64,000 bases of DNA from assembly GCA_902560445.1 (NCBI GenBank), contig CACELO010000001.1, positions 106,968 through 170,967 of the forward strand, read 5' to 3'. The translations under genes were made by a program, and so were the position numbers. The notes beneath the pieces are model-generated. The model did not search any database. It was not told where the DNA came from and was given only the letters and a program-made list of their open reading frames with translations. How positions within the stretch are numbered: the stretch's first letter is position 1; each line of letters opens with the position of its first letter. The stretch is from an uncultured Candidatus Poseidoniales archaeon. Lineage in GTDB: Archaea; Thermoplasmatota; Poseidoniia; Poseidoniales; Thalassarchaeaceae. Below are positions 27,491-34,637 of the stretch, in pieces.

Positions 27491-27682
27491 TTACTTGATT
27501 CCGCCTTTTTCGAATCTTCGAGTCCACTTTAATCGGCGCGGATTACGCTTTAGCTTCAAGTGGTTCTTGCGCGCCTTACTATCCTTGAACCAAAAGACAG
27601 TACCATCGCGCTTGATGAACATCATACCGGTACCCGGTTCGATTTCTTCATGGGTGAAATTACAGACTCTCCGCTCTGGCAT
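27491..27682 (-). CDS. rpl24e: 50S ribosomal protein eL24, zinc site lost
   Basis: The 63-residue protein has the L24e core (IEPGTGMMFIKRDGTVFWF, LKRNPRRLKWTRR). Family members usually have a CxxC...CxxxC zinc site. Here the first knuckle is CNFT and the second is KDSKA, so three of four cysteines are gone. The start is the ATG at 27682, six bases after GAGGTG; the GTG at 27691 is in frame but lies in the Shine-Dalgarno. It lies ten bases downstream of rps28e. Confidence 0.93.
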   Translation of the reverse strand: MPERRVCNFTHEEIEPGTGMMFIKRDGTVFWFKDSKARKNHLKLKRNPRRLKWTRRFEKGGIK

Positions 27683-27692
27683 TTCAATCACC

Positions 27693-27914
27693 TCATCGAG
27701 CGTTTAGGCGTCGTGCCTCACGTCCTGTATCCTTCAGCATCAGAATGTCGCCGATCCTTACTGGTCCGACTACGTTTCGAGTGATAATGCGACCAACGTC
27801 GCGTGGGTTAGGGGCATCGTTTACGCGTACCTTGACTTGCGTCGCCTCACCAGTCATACCTGTTCGACCTACGATTTCTACGACCTCTGCGGGCCATGCA
27901 TCGACTTCTGCCAT
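27693..27914 (-). CDS. rps28e: 30S ribosomal protein eS28
   Basis: The 73-residue sequence matches S28e throughout ([46 protein letters not shown]; the first two are adjacent parts of the OB fold). It lies in the small-subunit platform near the mRNA exit. It is between rpl7ae and rpl24e in the standard archaeal order, with a GGAGG site before its ATG. Confidence 0.96.
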   Translation of the reverse strand: MAEVDAWPAEVVEIVGRTGMTGEATQVKVRVNDAPNPRDVGRIITRNVVGPVRIGDILMLKDTGREARRLNAR

Positions 27915-27946
27915 TTCACTTCCTCCGTTTTTACCGATTCAGCGCT

Positions 27947-28327
27947 TCAGGCCGACAGAGTCTCGAAGTGTCCCTTGACTTCGTTGAAGCGCTCAGCGCC
28001 ATCCTTGCTAACATCCATGACTGCGATTGCAGCAGTGCGTGTGCCTGTTGGCATTCCTGCTGCCTCCGCTAGGTATGCTTGGTCTTCTACGTAGATGAAT
28101 GGAATTTCCTTTTCTTTACAAATCATCGGGATATGTGCTAGAAGCTCACCAGGATTTACATTTTCTGCCATAACTACCATCTGCGCTGTTCCTCGCTCGG
28201 CAGCCTTGGTCACTTCGTTAGCGCCTCTCTTTAGTACGCCGCGTCCGTCCTTTCCTAGGGCCTTTACCATCTCGTAGACTTGCTCTTGAACGTCTTGTGG
28301 GGTCTCATATGCTATGTGTACACTCAT
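27947..28327 (-). CDS. rpl7ae: 50S ribosomal protein L7Ae
   Basis: The 126-residue kink-turn RNA-binding protein has the signature RGANEVTKAAERG and the hydrophobic EIPFIYVEDQAYLAEAAG. Besides the ribosome, archaeal L7Ae works in box C/D and H/ACA sRNPs and RNase P. The ATG at 28327 is preferred to an in-frame GTG at 28336, because GGAGTGA lies at the right distance for the ATG. It is the first gene of the rpl7ae-rps28e-rpl24e set. Confidence 0.96.
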   Translation of the reverse strand: MSVHIAYETPQDVQEQVYEMVKALGKDGRGVLKRGANEVTKAAERGTAQMVVMAENVNPGELLAHIPMICKEKEIPFIYVEDQAYLAEAAGMPTGTRTAAIAVMDVSKDGAERFNEVKGHFETLSA

Positions 28328-28370
28328 TGGATTCACTCCTCATGTGGGGTAGTCCGGCGCACGGCGTGAC

Positions 28371-28380
28371 TGATATAAAC
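28371..28380 (-). promoter_or_regulatory. TATA box of the rpl7ae operon
   Basis: The minus strand reads GTTTATATCA here, 44-53 bases before the L7Ae ATG. An archaeal TATA box of this kind would place the transcript start near 28350 and leave a leader of about 20 bases with the Shine-Dalgarno site. Confidence 0.55.
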
Positions 28381-28404
28381 GCAGCGTATTACCTACGGTA
28401 ATGG

Positions 28405-28974
28405 TTAGGTGCCCTCAATAATTGAAAGCAAACGAACAGATGACGGTTTTTTTGGCGGTTCACTAAATCCAAAACATGCATTAATCTCGAAATTTGAATA
28501 ATCGCCTAAATCCACGCCATCACACAATGCAGAGGCATGTTTTATCTTGGAAAGAGAATAGATACAGTACCATTCCTTTAATCCATTACAGGTCATTCCA
28601 TGTGTATTGGTTCCAAAGAATGCTTTTGCTACCCATTGCTCCACTGTGGAGATGAACCATCTTGGTCTTGGTATAGGCAATCCTATTCCCCTATTCCATC
28701 GCAAAGAGACATTCAAGGGTGGGGCAATGATATCGATACCTCTTGTTAGATGCTTTACTTCTACAGATACGATGTGGACTTCTTCAAAGTTATACAAAGA
28801 CGATACGTAATCAGCATGCTCCTGAGTTGGAGTGAGTAGTACCCGAGTGCCATCTGGTTTGGCCCACATCACATTTGTGAAGGAACCGAGTGGGGATTTT
28901 TTCCAATCTCCAATGACAATTCGATCGCCGCTGGCGAAACCTGAAGATGAAATTCTTCCTTCAAAGAAATCCAT
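28405..28974 (-). CDS. Conserved hypothetical protein downstream of prs
   Basis: The 189-residue protein has no signal peptide or membrane helix. It opens with FFEGRISSSGFASGDRIVIG and has a Trp/Pro-rich middle (IPRPRWFISTVEQW). I recall similar proteins in actinobacteria with no assigned function. Its ATG lies two bases after the prs stop, so the two genes are almost certainly co-translated. Any role in nucleotide metabolism is only inferred from this position. Confidence 0.65.
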   Translation of the reverse strand: MDFFEGRISSSGFASGDRIVIGDWKKSPLGSFTNVMWAKPDGTRVLLTPTQEHADYVSSLYNFEEVHIVSVEVKHLTRGIDIIAPPLNVSLRWNRGIGLPIPRPRWFISTVEQWVAKAFFGTNTHGMTCNGLKEWYCIYSLSKIKHASALCDGVDLGDYSNFEINACFGFSEPPKKPSSVRLLSIIEGT

Positions 28975-28976
28975 AT

Positions 28977-29906
28977 TTATCCCATGAGGTTCTTGAGACC
29001 ACGAGCCAAAGCAGGAGCGGAACTTACCACTGCCCTTGGATTGGGCAGGGAATCTGTACTGTGAACTCCATCTACGTGATTAGAGAGACGAGAAATAGCT
29101 CCTGCAGTGAATAAACCGTGGGTGCAGGCGGCATGAACTTCTGTAGCTCCTTGTCTGTGAAGAGCATCACTAGCTCGGCAAATCGTACCACCAGTGCTAA
29201 TCATATCATCAACAATCGCGACTATCTTACCCTGCACATCAAGATCCTTTGGCGTATGTTCGATTGTATGGGCGTCAATTCTAGTCTTCTCAAGATAACT
29301 GAAATCCCATCCACCAATTGTGGCCACTTCGTTCGCTCGATCTATAGCCCCCTTGTCCGGGCTGAGAATGAAATCCGGATTGACTTCATTAGATAGTCTA
29401 GCGGCAATCTCCGGCATTGCACTAACAAATTCAACAGGCACGGATAGGTCTTCTAGAATTATAGGCGCATGAAGGTCGAGAATAGCGATTCCATCACAAC
29501 AGCGTGCTAGCATCTCTCCAATTACCCGCGCGCTTACAGGCTCACCAGGGGCGAATCTCTTATCTTGGCGGGAGTATCCAAAGTATGGTATCGCCAAAAA
29601 GACGCCAGGGCCCACATCGGGGAGACTCTGTGGTTCCTCATTCTTGTAATTTGAAAGGTCTCCAGTTCTTACAGAGGCGATAGCTTCCAACAGCAGAATA
29701 GTTTCAAGCACACCTGAGTCAGGATAGGTGTTTGATACTAATACAACAGGCTCGCTACGTACCGAATCTATGGATTTAGATGGTACTCTTACATAACCCT
29801 CTCCATCGGGAAATCTTCGACTGATTAATTCGACATGTTCCATGTCCAATAACGGAGCCAAAGCCTCTGCAATCACTCGGCCTGAGGAACCACTCACAAC
29901 CGGCAT
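28977..29906 (-). CDS. prs: Ribose-phosphate pyrophosphokinase (PRPP synthetase)
   Basis: The 309-residue enzyme makes PRPP from ribose 5-phosphate and ATP for purine, pyrimidine, His and Trp synthesis. Both phosphoribosyltransferase-fold halves are visible: RRFPDGEGYVR and YFGYSRQDKRF near the ATP site, AILDLHAP, and the PRPP loop VDDMISTGGT. It is slightly longer than the ~285-residue archaeal class III form. The next gene on the strand is the 28405 hypothetical, two bases on. Confidence 0.95.
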   Translation of the reverse strand: MPVVSGSSGRVIAEALAPLLDMEHVELISRRFPDGEGYVRVPSKSIDSVRSEPVVLVSNTYPDSGVLETILLLEAIASVRTGDLSNYKNEEPQSLPDVGPGVFLAIPYFGYSRQDKRFAPGEPVSARVIGEMLARCCDGIAILDLHAPIILEDLSVPVEFVSAMPEIAARLSNEVNPDFILSPDKGAIDRANEVATIGGWDFSYLEKTRIDAHTIEHTPKDLDVQGKIVAIVDDMISTGGTICRASDALHRQGATEVHAACTHGLFTAGAISRLSNHVDGVHSTDSLPNPRAVVSSAPALARGLKNLMG

Positions 29907-30018
29907 GAGTGAACTGCGGGAGTAGCGAGTCCTTCATGACTTCTCCGATTGGCAATCACCAGCAATAAATCCAGATGGGCATCTTCAAAATGGGTACGCT
30001 TCTCGCAAGTTTGCTCAG

Positions 30019-30096
30019 GGGCGTGTAGCTTAGCTTGGCTGGAGCACCCGGCTGATAACCGGGAGGTCGCAGGTTCAAATCCTGCCATGCCCACCA
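30019..30096 (+). tRNA. tRNA-Ile (anticodon GAT)
   Basis: The 78-nt gene pairs GGGCGTG with CATGCCC in the acceptor stem. The anticodon stem CCCGG/CCGGG holds the loop CTGATAA, giving anticodon GAU. The T arm has GGTTCAAATCC, and CCA is encoded. No intron is seen. Confidence 0.95.
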
Positions 30097-30133
30097 ATTC
30101 AACTTCTCTGATGGAAGTGTATTGAGGTGTCTT

Positions 30134-30712
30134 TCACTCAGAATCGCCATTAAGTTGCAGATAACTGGGTAAAGTGACTAATCTTTTGACAGTACAGCGC
30201 AGAATCAACTCATCCAGGAAGGCGGTGGTTCTAGCTAATTGTTTGACAGGGATGATCAGTTGCCCTGGCAATCCGAACTTCCTTTGCAAGATAGCGTGTG
30301 TATTCACAACAACTCCACGATATGTTCGTTTAACCTTGACAAAACCTGCAACATTACCAATGTCAACTCCATCATTGTCCATTACAGCGCGGTCAAGCAA
30401 TTCATCAGGTGCCCAAAGTTCCTCGTCAATTCGTATTGTATTTCGCCACCTCCGTTGTAATTCTCTCATTGATTTCGAGAGCTTTACACCCCCGTCTGGT
30501 CTTATGCTATGTACCAACTCTTTGGATAATGGCGCATGTTCGGCGGGTTTTCTCATGTACTCGCCTGCAACGTCATCTACGACTTCAAGTCGCATTGATT
30601 TGACGAATTCATCTCGCGGATGAGACCTCTCTCCAGTAATTACGCCAACTAGTGTATCTCCGACGTAAACTTCTCTCTGCAGTAATTCTTGAATGCGGTA
30701 ATCTTCGCTCAT
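30134..30712 (-). CDS. Hypothetical protein with PRC-barrel-like segments
   Basis: The 192 residues are soluble. Two stretches (YVGDTLVGVITGE near residue 15 and DIGNVAGFVKVKR near 117, followed by LIIPVKQL) resemble PRC-barrel strands, which in archaea occur in RNA-associated and ribosome-maturation proteins. The match is weak. A GAGGA site precedes the ATG at 30712. The tRNA-Ile gene lies just beyond its 3' end on the other strand. Confidence 0.5.
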   Translation of the reverse strand: MSEDYRIQELLQREVYVGDTLVGVITGERSHPRDEFVKSMRLEVVDDVAGEYMRKPAEHAPLSKELVHSIRPDGGVKLSKSMRELQRRWRNTIRIDEELWAPDELLDRAVMDNDGVDIGNVAGFVKVKRTYRGVVVNTHAILQRKFGLPGQLIIPVKQLARTTAFLDELILRCTVKRLVTLPSYLQLNGDSE

Positions 30713-31016
30713 TTTCTTTCCTCTTTTTCAGTTGGGCTAGTGCATCCCCCGTGCTTATCCCTAGGCTTCCTTTTGCGGATTAGCACTTATACTATCTGTT
30801 AATTAAGACTGATAATGTAATTCAAAATTTCACTATTATTTTAAAATTTCAATTGAAAAATCAAAGTGTGTTTGATTTTTTGTATGATTATCAGAACTTT
30901 GGAATCGCATAATTTGGAACAAAAAATTCGCCAGAACTCAAATCAAATCTAGATACGGACAGAATCTATAGATTCTGAGTTTTCATGACGATTTTATTCA
31001 GAATATTGATGAGTAT
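30713..31016. promoter_or_regulatory. AT-rich intergenic promoter region (304 bp)
   Basis: No gene is seen. The stretch 30790-30930 is strongly AT-rich, with a direct repeat of AAAATTTCA and several T runs. It serves two divergent genes: the 30134 hypothetical (minus) and the class III aminotransferase (plus). A TATA-like ATTTTATTC at 30991-30999 lies about 25 bases before the aminotransferase GTG. Confidence 0.55.
30960..30977. promoter_or_regulatory. 18-bp perfect palindrome, operator candidate
   Basis: CAGAATCTATAGATTCTG is a perfect 18-bp inverted repeat. It sits just upstream of the TATA-like element of the class III aminotransferase gene, where an archaeal activator or Lrp-type regulator would bind. 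The regulator is unknown. Confidence 0.55.
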
Positions 31017-32543
31017 GTGCTCGTTGGCATATTGATGACTGGAGCATTCGACCTACTCGCTGATATCCGAGCAAATTCCGGAAACGTCCGGACAGTGGGT
31101 TTGGATGATTCAGTAGTGCAAGAGTTTTGCAACAATGATTCCGACTTAATTAGAGCAATTTCTGAAGCTCACGACAATCATTCTGTCCTGAGGGAAGAAG
31201 TAGGTGTAGCAACGATGATGTTAGAAGAATCTGATCTCATCAACAAACTTCAAGAGGATTACGTCAACTTCTACAAGCCAGAGACAGTTAATCCTTACAT
31301 CCCAATCGCGGCTAGAGGTCCCTGGATAATCACATCCCACGGTAGGGTAATTCATGACAACGGTGGGTATGGTATGCTTGGGGCAGGACATGGCCCTGAC
31401 AAAATAATCGATGCCATGAGCAATAATTGGGTTATGGCCAATGTAATGACTGCATCATTTAGCCAGAAAAGATTGGCTGACGCACTTAGAAAGGAAGTTG
31501 GGCACACAAGAGGAAATTGTCCATTTTCCCGCTTCGTGTGTCTAAACAGTGGTTCTGAATCCGTAACGATTGGAATGAGAATCGCTGATGTTAATGCTAA
31601 TCAGATGACTGGAAAAGGCGGTCGTCATGAGGGTAAGCCAATCAAATTGGTAGCACTCAGACATGCATTTCATGGACGTACTCAGCGACCAGCAATAATT
31701 TCCGACTCCTGCAAGGACGGGTATAGGAATAATCTGGCAACATTTAGAGATGATAACGTAATTATCGTAGAGCCAAATGACGTTGCTGACCTTCAGGCCG
31801 CCTTTGCCCGTGCTGATGCAGAGGGATTCTTTATCGAAATGATGGCCATGGAGCCAATTCAAGGTGAAGGTAGCCCTGGTCAATGCATAACTCGGGAGTT
31901 CTATGATGAATCTCGAAGATTGACTAAAGAACACGGCTCACTACTGCTAGTAGACTCAATCCAAGCAGGTTTGAGAGGCCAGGGTTGTCTATCTGTAGTC
32001 GATTACGAAGGGTTCCAAGATGCAGAGGTGCCAGATTTAGAGACCTGGTCAAAAGCACTCAATGCTGGTCAATATCCTCTTTCAGTTCTAGGATTAAGTG
32101 AGCGAGCTGCTGAATTGTATGTTGTTGGAATTTATGGAAACACTATGACAACCAACCCACGTGCTCTTGAAACTGCAGTCGCAGTTTTGAACCGAATTAC
32201 CCCAGAACTGCGTCAGAACATTCGTAGCTCTGGTGAAGAGTTCCTTTCAAAATTACGAGAATTACAAGCTGATTATCCAGAATGTATCACTTTAGTCCAG
32301 GGTTCTGGTTTGTTGCTTTGTGCTGAACTAGATCCAGATAGATTCCCTGTGGTAGGTTTCGGAGGAATCGAAGAATGGTGTCGAGAACAGGGGTTGGGAG
32401 TAATCCATGGTGGTCAAAATGCTCTCCGATTCACCCCTCATTTCGGTTTATCAAGCCCGGAAATTGATATGATTGTAGCAATTGTCCGTAATTGTCTCGA
32501 TCACTTCATTGCAAAAGAGCAGGCAGTGGTCGCAACAGCTTGA
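31017..32543 (+). CDS. Class III PLP-dependent aminotransferase
   Basis: The 508-residue enzyme has the class III pattern: NSGSESV near the phosphate site, HAFHGRT, and the PLP lysine in ETWSKALNAGQYPLS. The usual DE-x-Q-x-G cofactor motif is DSIQAG, so the Glu is replaced by Ser. It may act on lysine, ornithine or another diamine; the substrate cannot be fixed. About 90 residues precede the conserved core. The start is GTG at 31017 (leaderless by TATA spacing) or ATG at 31035. A perfect palindrome precedes the promoter. A degenerate epimerase follows after 38 bp. Confidence 0.85.
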   Translation: MLVGILMTGAFDLLADIRANSGNVRTVGLDDSVVQEFCNNDSDLIRAISEAHDNHSVLREEVGVATMMLEESDLINKLQEDYVNFYKPETVNPYIPIAARGPWIITSHGRVIHDNGGYGMLGAGHGPDKIIDAMSNNWVMANVMTASFSQKRLADALRKEVGHTRGNCPFSRFVCLNSGSESVTIGMRIADVNANQMTGKGGRHEGKPIKLVALRHAFHGRTQRPAIISDSCKDGYRNNLATFRDDNVIIVEPNDVADLQAAFARADAEGFFIEMMAMEPIQGEGSPGQCITREFYDESRRLTKEHGSLLLVDSIQAGLRGQGCLSVVDYEGFQDAEVPDLETWSKALNAGQYPLSVLGLSERAAELYVVGIYGNTMTTNPRALETAVAVLNRITPELRQNIRSSGEEFLSKLRELQADYPECITLVQGSGLLLCAELDPDRFPVVGFGGIEEWCREQGLGVIHGGQNALRFTPHFGLSSPEIDMIVAIVRNCLDHFIAKEQAVVATA

Positions 32544-32581
32544 ATTTCTAGCCATCACAACCATGAGGGCAAACCTTCCCG

Positions 32582-33286
32582 TTGACTTTGATGACAAAGG
32601 TGGTCCACCTTCTCGGAGAGCAAGATGCAGTGTATCTAGCAATTGCAGACCGACTAGAACGAGCAGGTGCAACTATTTGTCAGAATATAGAAGACGCAGA
32701 CTTGATTATCGCTGTAGGAAGAATTTCTCTAACTACATCCGAAATTGATATTGCAATCATTCCAGCCAAGGAAAAGAATCCCAATGCTAAACTCATTTTT
32801 CGAGTTTATGACATCCTTGTACCCCAGCAAGTCAATGGTTGGGGTAGTAAAATTCTCTCAGATTGGGTAGATTGGGTAAAAGATGGTTCAGAGAGTAATC
32901 CTCCAGAAGATGTCGAAGCTCGCCATTGGGTACACATCCGTGACGCTACGGACGCAATCGCCCAGATTTCATTGTCTGAGGCAGATATCGCAGCCGAAGT
33001 GATTGATTTAGCAGGTCGTCGTGCTTGGAGTTCAGATGCAGTTTTGGACGAAATGAAATTGCTATGGAGGAGATATAATGACTCACTGCATCTAACTCAT
33101 ACAGTCGAATCTCTGACCAATGTCCCTAGTCCAGCCTCACAACAATTCGAGGGTGAAATTTCTCGACCAAACCTCGCTCCATTGCATGATGCAATGGTAG
33201 CCACAGGTCGAGAAGAGGGATGGAGGCCTCTAACCGCTATGCGCGTGGGTTTGATGGAATTATTCGCTCACTCGCAGGGCGAATGA
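32582..33286 (+). CDS. Short, degenerate NAD-dependent epimerase-like protein
   Basis: At 234 residues it is shorter than SDR epimerases (about 300). The C-terminal half keeps family patterns: HWVHIRDATDAIAQI resembles the WVHVDDVA strand, and ISRPNLAPLHDAM with GWRPLTAMRVGL resembles the substrate-domain end. The N-terminus lacks a GxxGxxG nucleotide loop, and no YxxxK pair is apparent. It may bind a sugar nucleotide without catalysis, or be decaying. It probably shares a transcript with the aminotransferase upstream. Confidence 0.5.
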   Translation: MTLMTKVVHLLGEQDAVYLAIADRLERAGATICQNIEDADLIIAVGRISLTTSEIDIAIIPAKEKNPNAKLIFRVYDILVPQQVNGWGSKILSDWVDWVKDGSESNPPEDVEARHWVHIRDATDAIAQISLSEADIAAEVIDLAGRRAWSSDAVLDEMKLLWRRYNDSLHLTHTVESLTNVPSPASQQFEGEISRPNLAPLHDAMVATGREEGWRPLTAMRVGLMELFAHSQGE

Positions 33287-33310
33287 AAACAATAGGTCGT
33301 AATCTAATGT

Positions 33311-33487
33311 TCAGGAGCGGTCTGCTTGGACTTGCTTCCTTACGTCTTGAGCTGCAGCCTTAACGCTCTGCATTGTCTTGCGGACTCTGGTTCCAGCTGC
33401 GTTAACGCCCTTGTCGTGCTTTGCAGCATCTTTCATAGCGTCGGTCAATTCATCAATCATGTTCTGCATCATTGCCTCTACGGACAT
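33311..33487 (-). CDS. Hc1-like (histone H1-like) small nucleoid protein
   Basis: The 58-residue protein starts at the ATG at 33487; the open frame continues upstream to 33640, but that part looks non-coding. The segment GVNAAGTRVRKTMQSVKAAA closely resembles the GNKAAGTRVRK core of Hc1/histone H1-like proteins (PF07432) of Chlamydiae and Bacteroidetes. It would bind DNA through the basic C-terminal half. No classical histone gene is in this window. Transfer from bacteria is a reasonable inference. Confidence 0.7.
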   Translation of the reverse strand: MSVEAMMQNMIDELTDAMKDAAKHDKGVNAAGTRVRKTMQSVKAAAQDVRKQVQADRS

Positions 33488-33584
33488 GAAGCACGGCGCA
33501 ACGCAGACACCTCTTAAGCAATATCCCCCCATATGCAACTCTAAGCCACTCGGAATGGAGAATAGAAAACGCCGAGGAAATAAA

Positions 33585-34595
33585 TCATGAGAATAAGTCT
33601 GCGCCCAGCAATGGAAGCAATAGACTAGCGTCTCCTTCAACTACGACATGTGGTGCCTCAGGTCGAACCTTTCCCCAAGAAATCGCTTCCTTTAGTCGAG
33701 CCCCTGAGAGTGATCCATCGTGTTCTGGAGCGGTAGTAATTCCAACTGCAGAATCCAGACCATCACGATACTGATTCCACCAAATTACGTGGTGCTTCGA
33801 AATTCCTCCGCCAACCATCAATGCATGAGATTCCTCCGCAGTCCAAGTCAGGTCAGAGAGTATTTGCTCGTCAGCGAGGAAATCGATGATGAAGTTTGGG
33901 TTCTTTTGTCGATGCATGAATAATTGAGCTCCTATTGATCCATCCGAAAGTCCAGGTATAACCATCGGTATACGATGCTTTGCAATCCAATGAAGAAGAG
34001 AAGTTTCGTCTTCTATTCGGTCGCCCATAGCCCAGCATAGTTCCACAGACCCAAACCCTAACCATGGATTATCCGGATTAAGTATCGACCTTTCTTCTTC
34101 GATTTCTTCTAGCCAAGGAAGTACAACTCTTTCGAGAATCTCTCCGTAGCATTCGTTGGGTACGATGACGTTACCTAGGCGGTTTAGACCCTCTTCTCCA
34201 AGAGCGACATCGTCAAGATTGAAATCTCCATGAAAGTAGTCTTGGTAGGTTCTTGCGATATCATGATCTAATGTCCCGCAAGTTGTGATAATGACATTGA
34301 ATGACTTTCTCTTTACGGCCTCAAGAAAAAATCCTCGAGTTCCTGTTGCGCAAAGGCAGGCAGGGAATGATAGCCAATTCAAAACCCCATCATCAGTGGT
34401 TTTTGCCATTGATTCTTTGAGTATATCACGCGCGTGTGCGAGTTTGGTTGCAGTGAAGCCACCAGCTCGCCCCATCTGATCGATTAGAGCGCGTGGGCTT
34501 TCGACGGAATCGAAGTCGTAATCCTCGACTGGAGCCGAGAAGTCATCGCGGGAGTAGGACGTCACAAATATCCCGACTCGCTCTTTCGTATTCAA
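33585..34595 (-). CDS. dys: Deoxyhypusine synthase
   Basis: This enzyme transfers aminobutyl from spermidine to the conserved Lys of aIF5A. The 336 residues cover the family, with the catalytic Lys in MVGGGISKHHVIWWN and the NAD-site pattern VIITTCGTLDHDIARTY. The end (EGDASLLLPLL) is typical. The start is probably TTG at 34595; no in-frame ATG precedes the conserved part. The gene follows uvrB after 42 bp. Confidence 0.94.
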   Translation of the reverse strand: MNTKERVGIFVTSYSRDDFSAPVEDYDFDSVESPRALIDQMGRAGGFTATKLAHARDILKESMAKTTDDGVLNWLSFPACLCATGTRGFFLEAVKRKSFNVIITTCGTLDHDIARTYQDYFHGDFNLDDVALGEEGLNRLGNVIVPNECYGEILERVVLPWLEEIEEERSILNPDNPWLGFGSVELCWAMGDRIEDETSLLHWIAKHRIPMVIPGLSDGSIGAQLFMHRQKNPNFIIDFLADEQILSDLTWTAEESHALMVGGGISKHHVIWWNQYRDGLDSAVGITTAPEHDGSLSGARLKEAISWGKVRPEAPHVVVEGDASLLLPLLGADLFS

Positions 34596-34637
34596 TTCAA
34601 CTAAGGCAATTCCAAACGATTCAGGTTAGAAATCACA

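Noticed and set aside
29894-30150. Minus-strand open frames with FEPATSRLS / DLNLRPPGYQP across tRNA-Ile
   Set aside because: Same artefact: the reverse complement of a tRNA that is often misannotated as a protein.
33488-33640. Upstream extension of the Hc1-like gene by 51 codons
   Set aside because: Cys/aromatic-rich, unlike the family; the ATG at 33487 gives the normal small protein.
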